Source: Ramicandelaber brevisporus (taxonomy: Eukaryota; Kickxellomycota; Ramicandelaberales; Ramicandelaberaceae). Taken from it: a DNA stretch of 13,894 nt. Position numbers and translations under genes: made by a program. The stretch covers positions 1 to 13,894 of the forward strand of contig MU603057.1 of the NCBI GenBank assembly GCA_025201865.1, read 5' to 3'. Of this stretch, positions 7,314 to 13,894 are shown in pieces (within the stretch, counting starts at the first letter, position 1; every line of letters begins with the position of its first letter). The notes under the pieces are model-generated. The model saw only the letters and a program-made list of their open reading frames with translations. It made no database searches and was not told the DNA's origin.

Positions 7314-7895
7314 TTATGCAGAGGTAATGTGAAGGATGGCTGGATTGCCAGAATCCTTGGACCAGATCTCAAAACTATCAAATTGTGCACCCAAATAGAT
7401 GGAGAACTGGCCATCGTATCCGGCAGACTTGCATGCCGGCGTAATGTCAATTGCTGGAATATTCGAGTAGGCTGGAACCAGAGCAGTGACAAAAGGTGCT
7501 GCACTGTCCGGAGCATTCTCACCAGTCACCGTGTTCTCGCACCAGTTGCTTGAGTTTGCAACTGCGACCGTGACGTTGAGCGGGAACTGGCGCAACTCTT
7601 TCAAACCAGGGAACTGAACGGTGCACTTGGTGACCGAGGCAACTGGGACAGGGAGCTGGAAACCAACGAGCGAGCGCACAAAGGCCAAGCCACCGGTGTT
7701 AGCACGAAGCGTCGGCTCGTGACCCAGCGTGCACTTGTAGCAGTTCCGCTCTGGGCAGTTTGGACAAGTTACAGTGGAGCGCAAAATGGTCGAGTCCTTG
7801 ATTGCTGGACGGCTGGTGTCGGCAGCGTACGCAGGAGTGGCCAGCAGCGGTGCAGTAACAACTGCAGCGGTCAAAATGAACGTGGAGAACTTCAT
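7314..7895 (-). CDS. Secreted DNRLRE / CBM96-like protein with Cys-rich N-terminal motif
   Basis: 193 residues. The ATG has A at -3. Signal peptide 1-24, with cleavage expected after ATPAYA. A four-Cys cluster follows (C44, C47, C52, C55: CxxCx4CxxC), then a beta-type domain to the end. Its landmarks are RSLVGFQLP (74-82), SVTKCTVQFP (87-96), NWCENTVTGENAP (117-129), IDITPA (149-154) and IWSKDSGNPAILHIT (177-191). These match the pattern of DNRLRE domains, now classed as carbohydrate-binding module 96, where a W-x-E-x-T-x-T-x-x-N-A-P stretch and a final S-[RK]-[ED]-S-G-N-P motif are typical. Two N-glycosylation sequons (N107, N114) agree with secretion. It is a single domain with no enzyme attached, so a cell-wall or matrix binding role is likely. 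The match is from memory of the family pattern. Confidence 0.7.
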   Translation of the reverse strand: MKFSTFILTAAVVTAPLLATPAYAADTSRPAIKDSTILRSTVTCPNCPERNCYKCTLGHEPTLRANTGGLAFVRSLVGFQLPVPVASVTKCTVQFPGLKELRQFPLNVTVAVANSSNWCENTVTGENAPDSAAPFVTALVPAYSNIPAIDITPACKSAGYDGQFSIYLGAQFDSFEIWSKDSGNPAILHITSA

Positions 7896-7899
7896 TGTT

Positions 7900-7951
7900 G
7901 TATGTATGTGTATGTGTATGTATATATGCGTGTATGTGCGTGTGTATGTAT
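7900..7951. repeat. (TATG)n/(TG)n microsatellite
   Basis: Alternating TATG, TGTG and TATATA units begin four bases upstream of the start codon of the CBM96-like gene. On the gene's strand this is a CA/CATA-rich leader, so it is probably 5' UTR. Confidence 0.75.
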
Positions 7952-8001
7952 TGTTTGAGAGAGGAGTGAGCTTGGCACATAGATTGTCGAACAGACTCCA
8001 G

Positions 8002-8008
8002 CTTTATA
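8002..8008 (-). promoter_or_regulatory. TATA-like box of the CBM96-like gene
   Basis: TATAAAG on the minus strand, about 107 bases upstream of the ATG at 7895. That is a reasonable spacing for a fungal core promoter with a leader of 40-80 bases. Confidence 0.4.
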
Positions 8009-8015
8009 AAACATA

Positions 8016-8149
8016 GCTTGACTGATCGAGCACGATGCCACTGTCTCCATGATGCCATGCTTACAGAACATTGCTTGGGGGAGTTCGACTGAACTACACC
8101 GCTTCATTCAAATTGCTTGACTGATGTGGATCAAAATAGACATCAGTCA
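8016..8149. promoter_or_regulatory. Three copies of TGACTGAT, two forming a 10-bp hairpin
   Basis: GCTTGACTGAT occurs at 8016-8026 and again at 8115-8125. TGACTGATGT (8118-8127) has its exact reverse complement at 8140-8149, with 12 bases between. The cluster lies 120-255 bases upstream of the CBM96-like gene, so paired regulator sites are plausible. Confidence 0.35.
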
Positions 8150-8540
8150 GACTGGCACTGCTTGAAATAGTTACTGGAAGTGGGCCAAGATGGTTCAATA
8201 CCGAAAAAAACACTGCTGCGGACAGGGCTATTTCCATCTCGTAAAAACCGGCGAAGGTGCCAACTGTCATTGTCGGTGCTTGCATGTTTTACGGCTGGGG
8301 GATTGCCAATGAACCGATCGACATTGCATGTTCTGCGCATTAGTGCCGAATGAAGAGCGAGAATAGCGCTGCTTGGAAATAACTCTGGCGAACTAATTAT
8401 AAAACAAAGCGAGACTGCAGTAAGGCAATGTGCTAGACTTCTCCAGGAACTGATAATCTATCCAGCTAGTATTATCACATCACACGACTATGCTTTGAAC
8501 AAACAACTGATTTTGAAAGAAATACAATAAAATACAAGAA

Positions 8541-8623
8541 CGAAGCCAAGAGCGAAGCCAAGAGCAAAGCTAAGAATGAAACTAAGAATGAAACTAAGAA
8601 TGAAACGAAGAATGAAATTAGGA
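8541..8623. repeat. 12-bp tandem repeat, about 7 copies, crossing the PSD stop codon
   Basis: Units run from CGAAGCCAAGAG (8541) through TGAAACTAAGAA (8577, 8589) to a partial copy ending at 8623. The PSD stop codon (8618-8620) lies inside the last unit, so the repeat forms the start of the 3' UTR and touches the last sense codon. Confidence 0.8.
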
Positions 8624-10612
8624 GATGATGGAGCTAACCGGAATGCCAAATGACGTGCCAATTGTTGTGCTAATCGATGTGCCAATCGATGTGCCCATCT
8701 GGATATAAGTCTCAACGGGCTCCTTGGAGTTTGTTATGAGATCAGCATCAAACTTGATCTTTCCCTTCTCAAACACCGCAACAACGGTGCTGCCGCCATA
8801 CTGGAAGTAGCCATGCTCGGTGCCTTTGTGCAGCGAAACTCCAGGCTGGCTTGTCAAAACAATCGATGCAACCTCCGTTGCTCCAATGCACACGTACGCA
8901 ACCCTGCCAAAATGCGGAGACTCAATGTACGAAACAGTGCGCTTGTTCTCGCCAAGAACATCGAGCGGCGAGCGGCTGCCAATTGGAGAAACAGCGTAAT
9001 ACTCGCCAGGAACATTCTTTGGCTGGCTGAGAACACCGTCGACTGGCAGATGGAAACGATGATAGTCATGCGGAGCCAGACGCCAGATGATGAGGCTGCC
9101 ATCAACATAGCGTGCACTCTCAGTTTCATCGTCCAGCAGACGACCAATGCTGAACTTCTTGCCCTTGATCCAGAGACGCGTCACTTGGTCGATCGACTCA
9201 AAGACCATGGTGCGAGAGTCTGTAGCCGACACTGCCACGGTTGGGTCGTTCGGCTTCTCAATTGGTCTCACACCTGGCTTCAGCTTGCGGCCGAAGAACT
9301 CGTTCATTGTCGAATACTCCTTTGGCAGCCGCTCAGCTTCGTTCACATTCACACCATACACACGAATGAACGCTGGAATGTGAGCAGCTGACTTTGGATC
9401 ATTGTATGTCATGCCATATCCAAGAGTCTTGCTGCGGAAGTAGCGCCGCACGTTAGTCCACTCCATTGTACGCACCAAAGGCGACTCGTAGAGCAGGCGC
9501 AGGCGGAGATGGTCATGGGTAGCGATGTCTTCTTCGAATGGTGTGCCAGTGCGACGGTCAACAACGGTGACGTTGCCATCGTTGGAACCAATCTTATACT
9601 TGCCGTAGACGAGCCGATGCATTGCACGCGAGATCCACTTGCGACTGGCTTGTTCCTCAGTGACAAACATGGGATTGATCAAGCGAACTGGCTTTCCTTC
9701 GGTGGATGAAGCACATGCCACGACGTGAGCCATCACATCAGTCGAATCGGCATCAGCATCAAATGTCGTGTTGCACGATGGACAATTGGTGACTGTCGCC
9801 ACTTCCTCTTTGGCTGAGTTACTTGGTGACCAAATCGTCGCACCGTTGTCGAGGCTGGTGTAGTTGCCAGCGAGCGGGTTGTGAGTCTGTCCAATTGATG
9901 ATGGACCGACAACAGAAGTTGACGTGGTTACTGGAGCAGCAGCTGTTTCTGGCGCCGGGTTCTTGTCAGTCAGCAGCTTGTACTTGGCACGCAGCACCGG
10001 AAGCGGGACAAACGCCACGTTGAGCCACAACCGTGAGGAGGGATCCACGCTTGATTCACCAGGAGCCTTGATCGGAATGGTGCTGTCAACCATGTCGAGA
10101 TGTGGCGTGAGCTGGGTGGCCTTGTGGCTATCGCTGGTGTAAACCCCCTGCGTGAACCCGCTGAGCAGGTTGTCGGTGTCGATGCTAGCGCGACCAACTA
10201 CGGCATGCTCGCTCATTACATTGTGAGAGTAGATGCTGAACTGGATTGGCCACTGGCGCTCTTGCTCGGTGAGAAGGAAGAAAATGCGATCGCTCCACTC
10301 TGGACCATTGACACCGCGAGTACTAACATGGGTGCGGAAGATATTGCGACCGAAGGATGCAATGACAAAGTACGACCCAGCACGCTTAGAGACGTGCGGT
10401 AAATCGGTTGCCTTGACAATGTCGACGCAAATCAGCCCGAGGGTCTTGCTTTTGAGCGGGTCAATGGTGTGCGGATTGACGTTGAGCGGGTCAATAGCGT
10501 GTGGCTTAGTGTTGAGCGGGTCAGTGGTATGTGGGTTGGTGTTGAGTGGGTCAACGGTGTGCAGGTTTGTGGTGTGTGTGGCTAAAATTGATGGATTAAC
10601 TGAAGTTGCCAT
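8618..10612 (-). CDS. PSD2: Phosphatidylserine decarboxylase, C2-domain (Psd2) type
   Basis: 664 residues from the ATG at 10612 (G at -3, G at +4). The frame stays open upstream to a GTG at 10861, with an ATG at 10849 in weak context; see the separate note. The enzyme makes phosphatidylethanolamine from phosphatidylserine on endomembranes (Golgi/vacuole in yeast). Seen: a 10-residue tandem repeat (18-56), a C2 domain (about 57-150) lacking the Asp residues expected in its calcium loops, and a CxxC-x15-H-x3-C zinc-finger-like motif (C277, C280, H296, C300). The catalytic domain spans about 313-640. It has the DSR Asp (465), PHDYHRFHLP with H518 and H521, and the GGST motif (606-609), where self-cleavage at Gly-Ser creates the pyruvoyl group and splits off a small alpha chain. 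The end is a GTSI-type repeat beyond the usual C-terminus. Confidence 0.92.
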   Translation of the reverse strand: MATSVNPSILATHTTNLHTVDPLNTNPHTTDPLNTKPHAIDPLNVNPHTIDPLKSKTLGLICVDIVKATDLPHVSKRAGSYFVIASFGRNIFRTHVSTRGVNGPEWSDRIFFLLTEQERQWPIQFSIYSHNVMSEHAVVGRASIDTDNLLSGFTQGVYTSDSHKATQLTPHLDMVDSTIPIKAPGESSVDPSSRLWLNVAFVPLPVLRAKYKLLTDKNPAPETAAAPVTTSTSVVGPSSIGQTHNPLAGNYTSLDNGATIWSPSNSAKEEVATVTNCPSCNTTFDADADSTDVMAHVVACASSTEGKPVRLINPMFVTEEQASRKWISRAMHRLVYGKYKIGSNDGNVTVVDRRTGTPFEEDIATHDHLRLRLLYESPLVRTMEWTNVRRYFRSKTLGYGMTYNDPKSAAHIPAFIRVYGVNVNEAERLPKEYSTMNEFFGRKLKPGVRPIEKPNDPTVAVSATDSRTMVFESIDQVTRLWIKGKKFSIGRLLDDETESARYVDGSLIIWRLAPHDYHRFHLPVDGVLSQPKNVPGEYYAVSPIGSRSPLDVLGENKRTVSYIESPHFGRVAYVCIGATEVASIVLTSQPGVSLHKGTEHGYFQYGGSTVVAVFEKGKIKFDADLITNSKEPVETYIQMGTSIGTSISTTIGTSFGIPVSSIIS
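8643..8702 (-). repeat. 12-bp coding repeat, [GTS(I/F)]n tail of PSD
   Basis: Five 12-base units (for example GTGCCAATCGAT on the plus strand at 8679-8690) encode the four-residue repeats GTSI, GTSI, STTI, GTSF, GIPV at the C-terminus of the PSD alpha chain. The period equals that of the 8541-8623 repeat just downstream, though the unit sequence differs. Confidence 0.8.
10451..10570 (-). repeat. 30-bp minisatellite, 4 copies, in the PSD N-terminus
   Basis: Four contiguous 30-base units (10451, 10481, 10511, 10541), each holding GAGCGGGTCA or close to it on the plus strand, encode a ten-residue repeat with consensus NPHTxDPLNT. It lies between the start codon and the C2 domain and is likely disordered. 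Differences between copies show it is not brand new. Confidence 0.85.
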
Positions 10613-10620
10613 TTCGATAA

Positions 10621-10654
10621 TGAGTAATAATAATAAGAATAGTAATAATAATAA
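10621..10654. repeat. (ATA)n microsatellite just upstream of the PSD start
   Basis: Near-perfect TAATAATAA repeat on the plus strand. Read on the minus strand in the PSD frame it would give a run of Leu, which explains the strongly hydrophobic stretch in the upstream extension. Confidence 0.75.
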
Positions 10655-10852
10655 GTGGTATAAGCGCGGATATGGATACTCGAGTTGTGGGTCGAGGAAG
10701 TGAACGAAAGAAGAAGATGTCGGAGGTTTGCCGCGAGAAACCTGTCTGTGGTGTGTTACTGAGCAGGCTTTATTCCAAAACAAAACAAACAAACAGCAAC
10801 AACAACTGAGACCACGAATGCTGACGTATGTAATTTTCTGTAGCTGCATAAA

Positions 10853-10860
10853 TGACGTCA
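10853..10860. promoter_or_regulatory. Perfect CRE (TGACGTCA), bZIP/ATF-CREB site
   Basis: The full eight-base palindrome TGACGTCA is the consensus for CREB/ATF-type bZIP factors (Atf1, Sko1 and related proteins in fungi). A second partial site, TGACGTAT, lies 31 bases away at 10822-10829. The full site is 241-248 bases upstream of the chosen PSD start. The only other nearby gene ends at 11033, so PSD is the natural target. Confidence 0.55.
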
Positions 10861-11032
10861 CTGTGACAGTGAGACAACAACAACAACAGTTGTCAGCATG
10901 ATTCAGATACTATAAAGTGACTTTGCGAAGTTTACTGAAATCCTTCATTAATATGGTTTGAAACAAACGGATTAAAATAAGGAGAAAGAGAGAAAAGGAC
11001 AAGGACAATGGAGGAGCGAATCAGACAGAAAC

Positions 11033-13357
11033 TTAGAGTTGGTTCTTGAGACCGCGGGTAGCCTTCAGGGAGTTCAGCTTGTTGATGGCCTCGTCCAGAG
11101 GGATGGTGGCACCCTTGTTCTTGGTGGCTGGGTCGTCACGGACACGGATGTTGACCGAGCGAGTCTTCTTCTCTTCCTCACCAACGATGATGATGAAGTT
11201 GTACTGCTCCAGCTCAGCGGAGCGGATCTTGTTCTTCAGGGTCTTGCCGCTGACATCGGCGTCGGCAAACATGCCGTGGTCAGTGAGCAGGTCGGTCACC
11301 TCCTTGACGTAGTCGTTGAAGGCTGGGTCGATTGGGATAACCACAACCTGGCGTGGAGACAGCCAGAATGGCCACTTGCCGGCAAAGTGCTCGGTGAGGA
11401 TACCGGTCATGCGCTCAAGACTGCCCAGGATGGCACGGTGGATCATGACTGGACGCTTCATAGACTGGGAAGCCTCGGTGCCATCGGCAACCTCGCTGGT
11501 GCGGTACTCCAGGTTGAAGCGCTGTGGAAGGTTGTAGTCAAGCTGGATGGTGGCGCACTGGAAGCGGCGGCCAAGAGCATCGGTGACGAAAATGTCAATC
11601 TTTGGGCCGTAGAAGGCACCGTCGCCTGGGTTGATCTTCCACTCGTTGCCAGACTTGTTCAGGGCACTGGTAAGCATGCGCTCGGCCTCATCCCACACAG
11701 CCAGCTCGCCGAGATACTCGTCGGGGCGGGTGGACAGCTCACTGTTGAAGCTCAGGCCAAGAGTGCCGTACACCTTCTTCATGAAGTCAAAGACGCCGTC
11801 AATCTCAACCTCAATCTGGTCCTGGGTGCAGAAGATGTGGGAGTCGTCCTGGACGAACCGCCGCACACGAGTGAGGCCAGACAGGGCACCGGATGCCTCA
11901 TTACGGTGGATGACACCGAACTCAGCCATGCGCAGTGGCAGTTCACGGTACGAGCGGTCACGGTGGGCAAAGATGATGCAGTGGCCGGGGCAGTTCATTG
12001 GCTTGAGAGCCCACTGCTCCTTCTCAACGTCCAGCTTGAACATGTCCTCGGCGTAGTGCTGCCAGTGGCCAGACTGCTGCCACAGCTTGGAGTGGTACAT
12101 GTTTGGCGAGACAACCTCTTGGTAGCCACGCTTGCGGTACTCCGAGCGGATGAACTCGGTAAGAGAGTTGAGAATGCGGGTGCCGTGTGGCATGAAGAAG
12201 GTGGAGCCTGGGCTGACCTCGTTGAAGAAGAACAGCTCCTGGTCCTTGCCGATGCGACGGTGATCGCGCTTGGCGGCCTCCTCCAGGAACTTCTTGTACT
12301 CCTCGAGCTGCTTCTTGTCTGGGAAGGAAATGCCGTAGACGCGCTGCAGAGAGTCGTTGTTGGCGTCGCCAAGGAAGTACGAGGCAGAGTTCTTGGTGAC
12401 CATCATGGCAGTGATTCTGTTGGTGTCGGTGATGTGTGGACCAACGCACAAGTCGATCATTGGACCGCAGCGGTAGACGGTGGTGGATTCACCATCCTTG
12501 ACCTTGTCGTTGATGAAGTGGACCTTGTACTTGTTGTACTTGAACATCTCCAGCAGCTGCTCCTTCTTGAGAACAAGGCGCTTGAATGGCTGCTTCTCCT
12601 TGATGATCTTCTTAGTAAGGGTCTCGATAACTGGGAAGTCATCCTGAGCGACAGTGCGGCCATCGGTGGCCATGTCGTAGAAGAAGCCAGACTCGGTTGG
12701 TGGACCAAAGCACAGATGGCAGCCATAGTGCAGCTCGGGAGCATCGGTGGCCATGTCGTAGAAGAAGCCAGACTCGGTTGGTGGACCAAAGCACAGATGG
12801 CAGCCATAGTGCAGCTCGCAAGCCTCGCCCAAAACGTGAGCGCTCGAGTGCCAGAACACCTGCTTGCCCTCTGGGTGCTCAAAGTCGAGCAGCTCAAGCG
12901 AGCAGCTCTTCTCGAGCGGACGCAGGACGTCGTACAGCTCGCCGTCAACCTTGGCAATGACCAGGTTCTTGGCAATGGCCTTGTCCTCCTGGGCCTTGGC
13001 AACCATCATTGGAGTGGTCTCCCATGCCTTGCCCTCGAAAACGTTGCCGCCTGGGAGAGTAATCTGGATCGGCTCGCGTGGCTGCTGTGCAACCCAGTCG
13101 TTGTACTCCTTCTCGTACTGCTCGAACATGTCGATACGAGACTTGATGTAGTCTGGCTCTGGGCTCACCAGCAGTGGGTGACCGTTGGCCTCGAGGCCGT
13201 TACCAGCAGCAGCTGGCTTCTTGGCTTTTGCTGGTTTCTTGCCAGCAGCTGGGGCAGCGGCCGGAGCAGCAGCCTCAGGGGCAACAGCTGGTGGTGCAGC
13301 AGCAGCAGCAGCACCGTTGAGATCGATAGCCTGGACAGCCTGTTCAAGAGGACACAT
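11033..13357 (-). CDS. Threonyl-tRNA synthetase, cytosolic, with internal duplication in the editing domain
   Basis: 774 residues; ATG with A at -3. Joins threonine to tRNA-Thr in the cytosol. Order: Ala/Pro/Lys-rich N-terminal extension (about 15-55), TGS domain (about 95-157), editing domain (about 158-370) with HSSAH (H170, H174) and CVGPH (C304, H308), class II catalytic core (about 371-665), and HGTP anticodon-binding domain (about 668-768). The core shows motif 1 ending at P418, motif 2 with R485, motif 3 with R649, and zinc ligands C456, H507 and H640. All expected catalytic and editing residues are present. Oddity: residues 181-205 are repeated exactly as 208-232 with an Ala-Pro link, adding 27 residues between the two editing motifs. 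Without that copy the protein would be 747 residues, close to human (723) and yeast (734) enzymes. A mitochondrial form seems unlikely, as no presequence is evident. Confidence 0.96.
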   Translation of the reverse strand: MCPLEQAVQAIDLNGAAAAAAPPAVAPEAAAPAAAPAAGKKPAKAKKPAAAGNGLEANGHPLLVSPEPDYIKSRIDMFEQYEKEYNDWVAQQPREPIQITLPGGNVFEGKAWETTPMMVAKAQEDKAIAKNLVIAKVDGELYDVLRPLEKSCSLELLDFEHPEGKQVFWHSSAHVLGEACELHYGCHLCFGPPTESGFFYDMATDAPELHYGCHLCFGPPTESGFFYDMATDGRTVAQDDFPVIETLTKKIIKEKQPFKRLVLKKEQLLEMFKYNKYKVHFINDKVKDGESTTVYRCGPMIDLCVGPHITDTNRITAMMVTKNSASYFLGDANNDSLQRVYGISFPDKKQLEEYKKFLEEAAKRDHRRIGKDQELFFFNEVSPGSTFFMPHGTRILNSLTEFIRSEYRKRGYQEVVSPNMYHSKLWQQSGHWQHYAEDMFKLDVEKEQWALKPMNCPGHCIIFAHRDRSYRELPLRMAEFGVIHRNEASGALSGLTRVRRFVQDDSHIFCTQDQIEVEIDGVFDFMKKVYGTLGLSFNSELSTRPDEYLGELAVWDEAERMLTSALNKSGNEWKINPGDGAFYGPKIDIFVTDALGRRFQCATIQLDYNLPQRFNLEYRTSEVADGTEASQSMKRPVMIHRAILGSLERMTGILTEHFAGKWPFWLSPRQVVVIPIDPAFNDYVKEVTDLLTDHGMFADADVSGKTLKNKIRSAELEQYNFIIIVGEEEKKTRSVNIRVRDDPATKNKGATIPLDEAINKLNSLKATRGLKNQL
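12661..12818 (-). repeat. In-frame 81-bp tandem duplication inside the ThrRS gene
   Basis: Bases 12661-12737 and 12742-12818 are identical over all 77 positions, separated by GGAG, which gives a period of 81 bases (27 codons). Each copy encodes the same 25-residue stretch from ELHYG to MATD. Identity at every synonymous position points to a very recent event or an assembly error. Confidence 0.97.
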
Positions 13358-13796
13358 TTTTTTCGCCTTCGTTCGTTGAGATCAGAGTGTGTATTGCAGG
13401 GCGGGAATATAAAGGGAGGAGGAGTTTGTAGAGAGAAATAGGTAGCTGTGTGGTTGTGTGTGCTGTGTGTCTGTTGGGCTGTGTGTTTGACGGAAACTAC
13501 CACAGCAAGTCAGCTGGACTTTATGAATGTCGACCGCTGTGGAGAAATTACATGACTCAATTGCGGCGGTCTCAAGTACACCGATTGCTGCGCAGCAACC
13601 AGCTAGGTGATGCAGGTGCAGATGCAGTCATCTAACATTCCAATATCTGAGATAGATCAGTGCAAAAATGGAAAAAGACATTTGGAGAGCATTCAAGCTA
13701 TAAAAAAAAGAGAGAGAGAAAGAAAGAAAGACAATAGTTTAAGAAGAAGAGCATGTAAAGATACGATGGAAGAGTGGATGCTGGATGCTAGGTTGA
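13358..13796. other. Upstream region of ThrRS and 3' flank of the next minus-strand gene
   Basis: 439 bp with no supported gene. Near the ThrRS start is a T-rich stretch, then an ATATAAAGG sequence (13407-13415; better on the plus strand) and a TG-rich tract (about 13447-13490). An AG repeat (13707-13731) lies close to the end of the next gene. Open frames here are short and without protein features. Confidence 0.45.
13707..13731. repeat. (AG)n/(GAAA)n microsatellite
   Basis: An AGAGAG run that becomes GAAAGAAAGA, in the 3' flank of the partial gene at the right edge. Confidence 0.7.
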
Positions 13797-13894
13797 TTAG
13801 AAGGTGAATCCCTTGCTGACGAGGTCAGTTTGGGTTTGCACAGGCAGAGATGTGAAGATCTGATTCCGGACATCTGGTGGGCACGATGCCAGCA
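13797..13894 (-). CDS. C-terminal end of an unidentified protein (partial)
   Basis: Reading in from the right edge on the minus strand, one frame stays open for 31 codons and ends at TAA (13797-13799). It begins LASCPPDVRNQIFTSLP and finishes in KGFTF. The other two minus frames also read into this region, but this one has the most protein-like composition: a PPDVR-x-x-IF-x-x-LP pattern resembles short helical ubiquitin-binding or scaffold motifs (as in Rev1-type UBM segments). That resemblance is weak. The codon mix and orientation match the neighbouring genes. Most of the gene lies outside the window. Confidence 0.5.
   Translation of the reverse strand, partial: LASCPPDVRNQIFTSLPVQTQTDLVSKGFTF

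Larger units (their letters stand above)
7896..8617. other. Intergenic region: upstream of the CBM96-like gene and 3' flank of PSD
   Basis: 722 bp without a supported gene. From left to right: TATG/TG microsatellite (7900-7951), a TATA-like box (8002-8008, minus), a repeated TGACTGAT motif with a hairpin (8016-8149), unremarkable sequence (8150-8520), and a 12-bp tandem repeat that reaches the PSD stop codon. A GGTTCAATACC stretch near 8192 resembles a tRNA B box, but no cloverleaf can be drawn. Confidence 0.5.
10613..11032. other. Upstream region of PSD and 3' flank of the ThrRS gene
   Basis: 420 bp. Next to the PSD start is an ATA/TTA simple repeat (10621-10654), then an open frame continuous with PSD up to 10849, a CRE site (10853-10860), a CRE half-site (10822-10829) and a CAA-rich stretch near 10875. 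The rest, up to the ThrRS stop codon, is AT-rich, with AG-rich sequence at about 10981-11010. No separate gene is supported. An AATAAA on the minus strand at 10769-10774 could serve the ThrRS transcript. Confidence 0.5.

Noticed and set aside
8185-8205. Possible tRNA B box (GGTTCAATACC)
   Set aside because: The T-stem does not pair and no acceptor stem or A box can be placed around it.
8488-8715. 75-codon minus-strand frame with RLA and FILS repeats overlapping the PSD end
   Set aside because: It is a frame-shifted reading of the 12-bp repeats. The PSD frame keeps its catalytic motif up to this point and ends in a normal stop. Kept only as a note in the repeat finding.
12661-12818. Mobile-element or target-site explanation for the ThrRS repeat
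   Set aside because: Both copies are ordinary ThrRS coding sequence, there are no terminal inverted repeats, and the only added bases are GGAG, so simple tandem duplication or misassembly fits better.
13406-13415. TATAAAGG as the ThrRS TATA box
   Set aside because: It matches only on the plus strand, and on the gene's strand it reads TTTATATT, a poor match. At about 50 bases from the ATG it is also close for a TATA box.
11039-13441. 800-codon open frame on the plus strand opposite the ThrRS gene
   Set aside because: The ThrRS frame has all family motifs. The opposite frame is open because a well-expressed gene avoids codons that read as stops in antisense. Its protein is Leu/Val-rich with no recognisable domain, and it copies the 27-residue duplication only because the DNA does.

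Overview
The window looks like nuclear DNA of a fungus with few introns. Six long reading frames each run from a plausible ATG to a stop without a break. They encode eukaryotic proteins: a cytosolic-type threonyl-tRNA synthetase, a C2-domain phosphatidylserine decarboxylase of the fungal Psd2 type, and a seven-helix receptor of the Git3 / Dictyostelium cAMP-receptor type. There are also two secreted proteins (one apparently GPI-anchored) and a membrane protein with two nucleoside diphosphate kinase domains. Lack of introns plus long Ala/Pro/Ser tracts and many microsatellites would fit an early-diverging lineage such as Kickxellomycotina. That placement is a guess from style, not from any search.

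Layout. One gene lies on the plus strand: the NDPK membrane protein (76-3906). It converges on a run of minus-strand genes: GPCR (4146-5330), GPI-type cell-surface protein (6177-6788), secreted DNRLRE/CBM96-like protein (7314-7895), phosphatidylserine decarboxylase (8618-10612), threonyl-tRNA synthetase (11033-13357) and the last 31 codons of another gene at the right edge (13797-13894). Intergenic gaps are 240-850 bp. They hold purine-rich and TG-rich microsatellites, short palindromes, TATA-like boxes and one perfect CRE site. No tRNA, rRNA, transposon or CRISPR was seen.

The genes do not form one pathway. Loose themes are the cell surface (GPI protein and secreted protein side by side), membrane lipid synthesis (PSD), translation (ThrRS) and possible cAMP/PKA signalling (the receptor, a CRE upstream of PSD, and an array of RRxS/T sites in the NDPK protein tail). 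That last link is inference.

The most striking points are: (1) an in-frame 81-bp tandem duplication, 77/77 bases identical, inside the editing domain of ThrRS; (2) the architecture of the 1276-residue protein (membrane segment, S/T/N-rich stalk, one degenerate and one intact NDPK domain, acidic Glu/Ala tract, basic Pro/Ala/Ser tract with repeated PKA consensus sites); (3) short tandem repeats that form both ends of the PSD protein and run past its stop codon. Two ORFs had their starts shortened because the longest frames begin at TTG or GTG.
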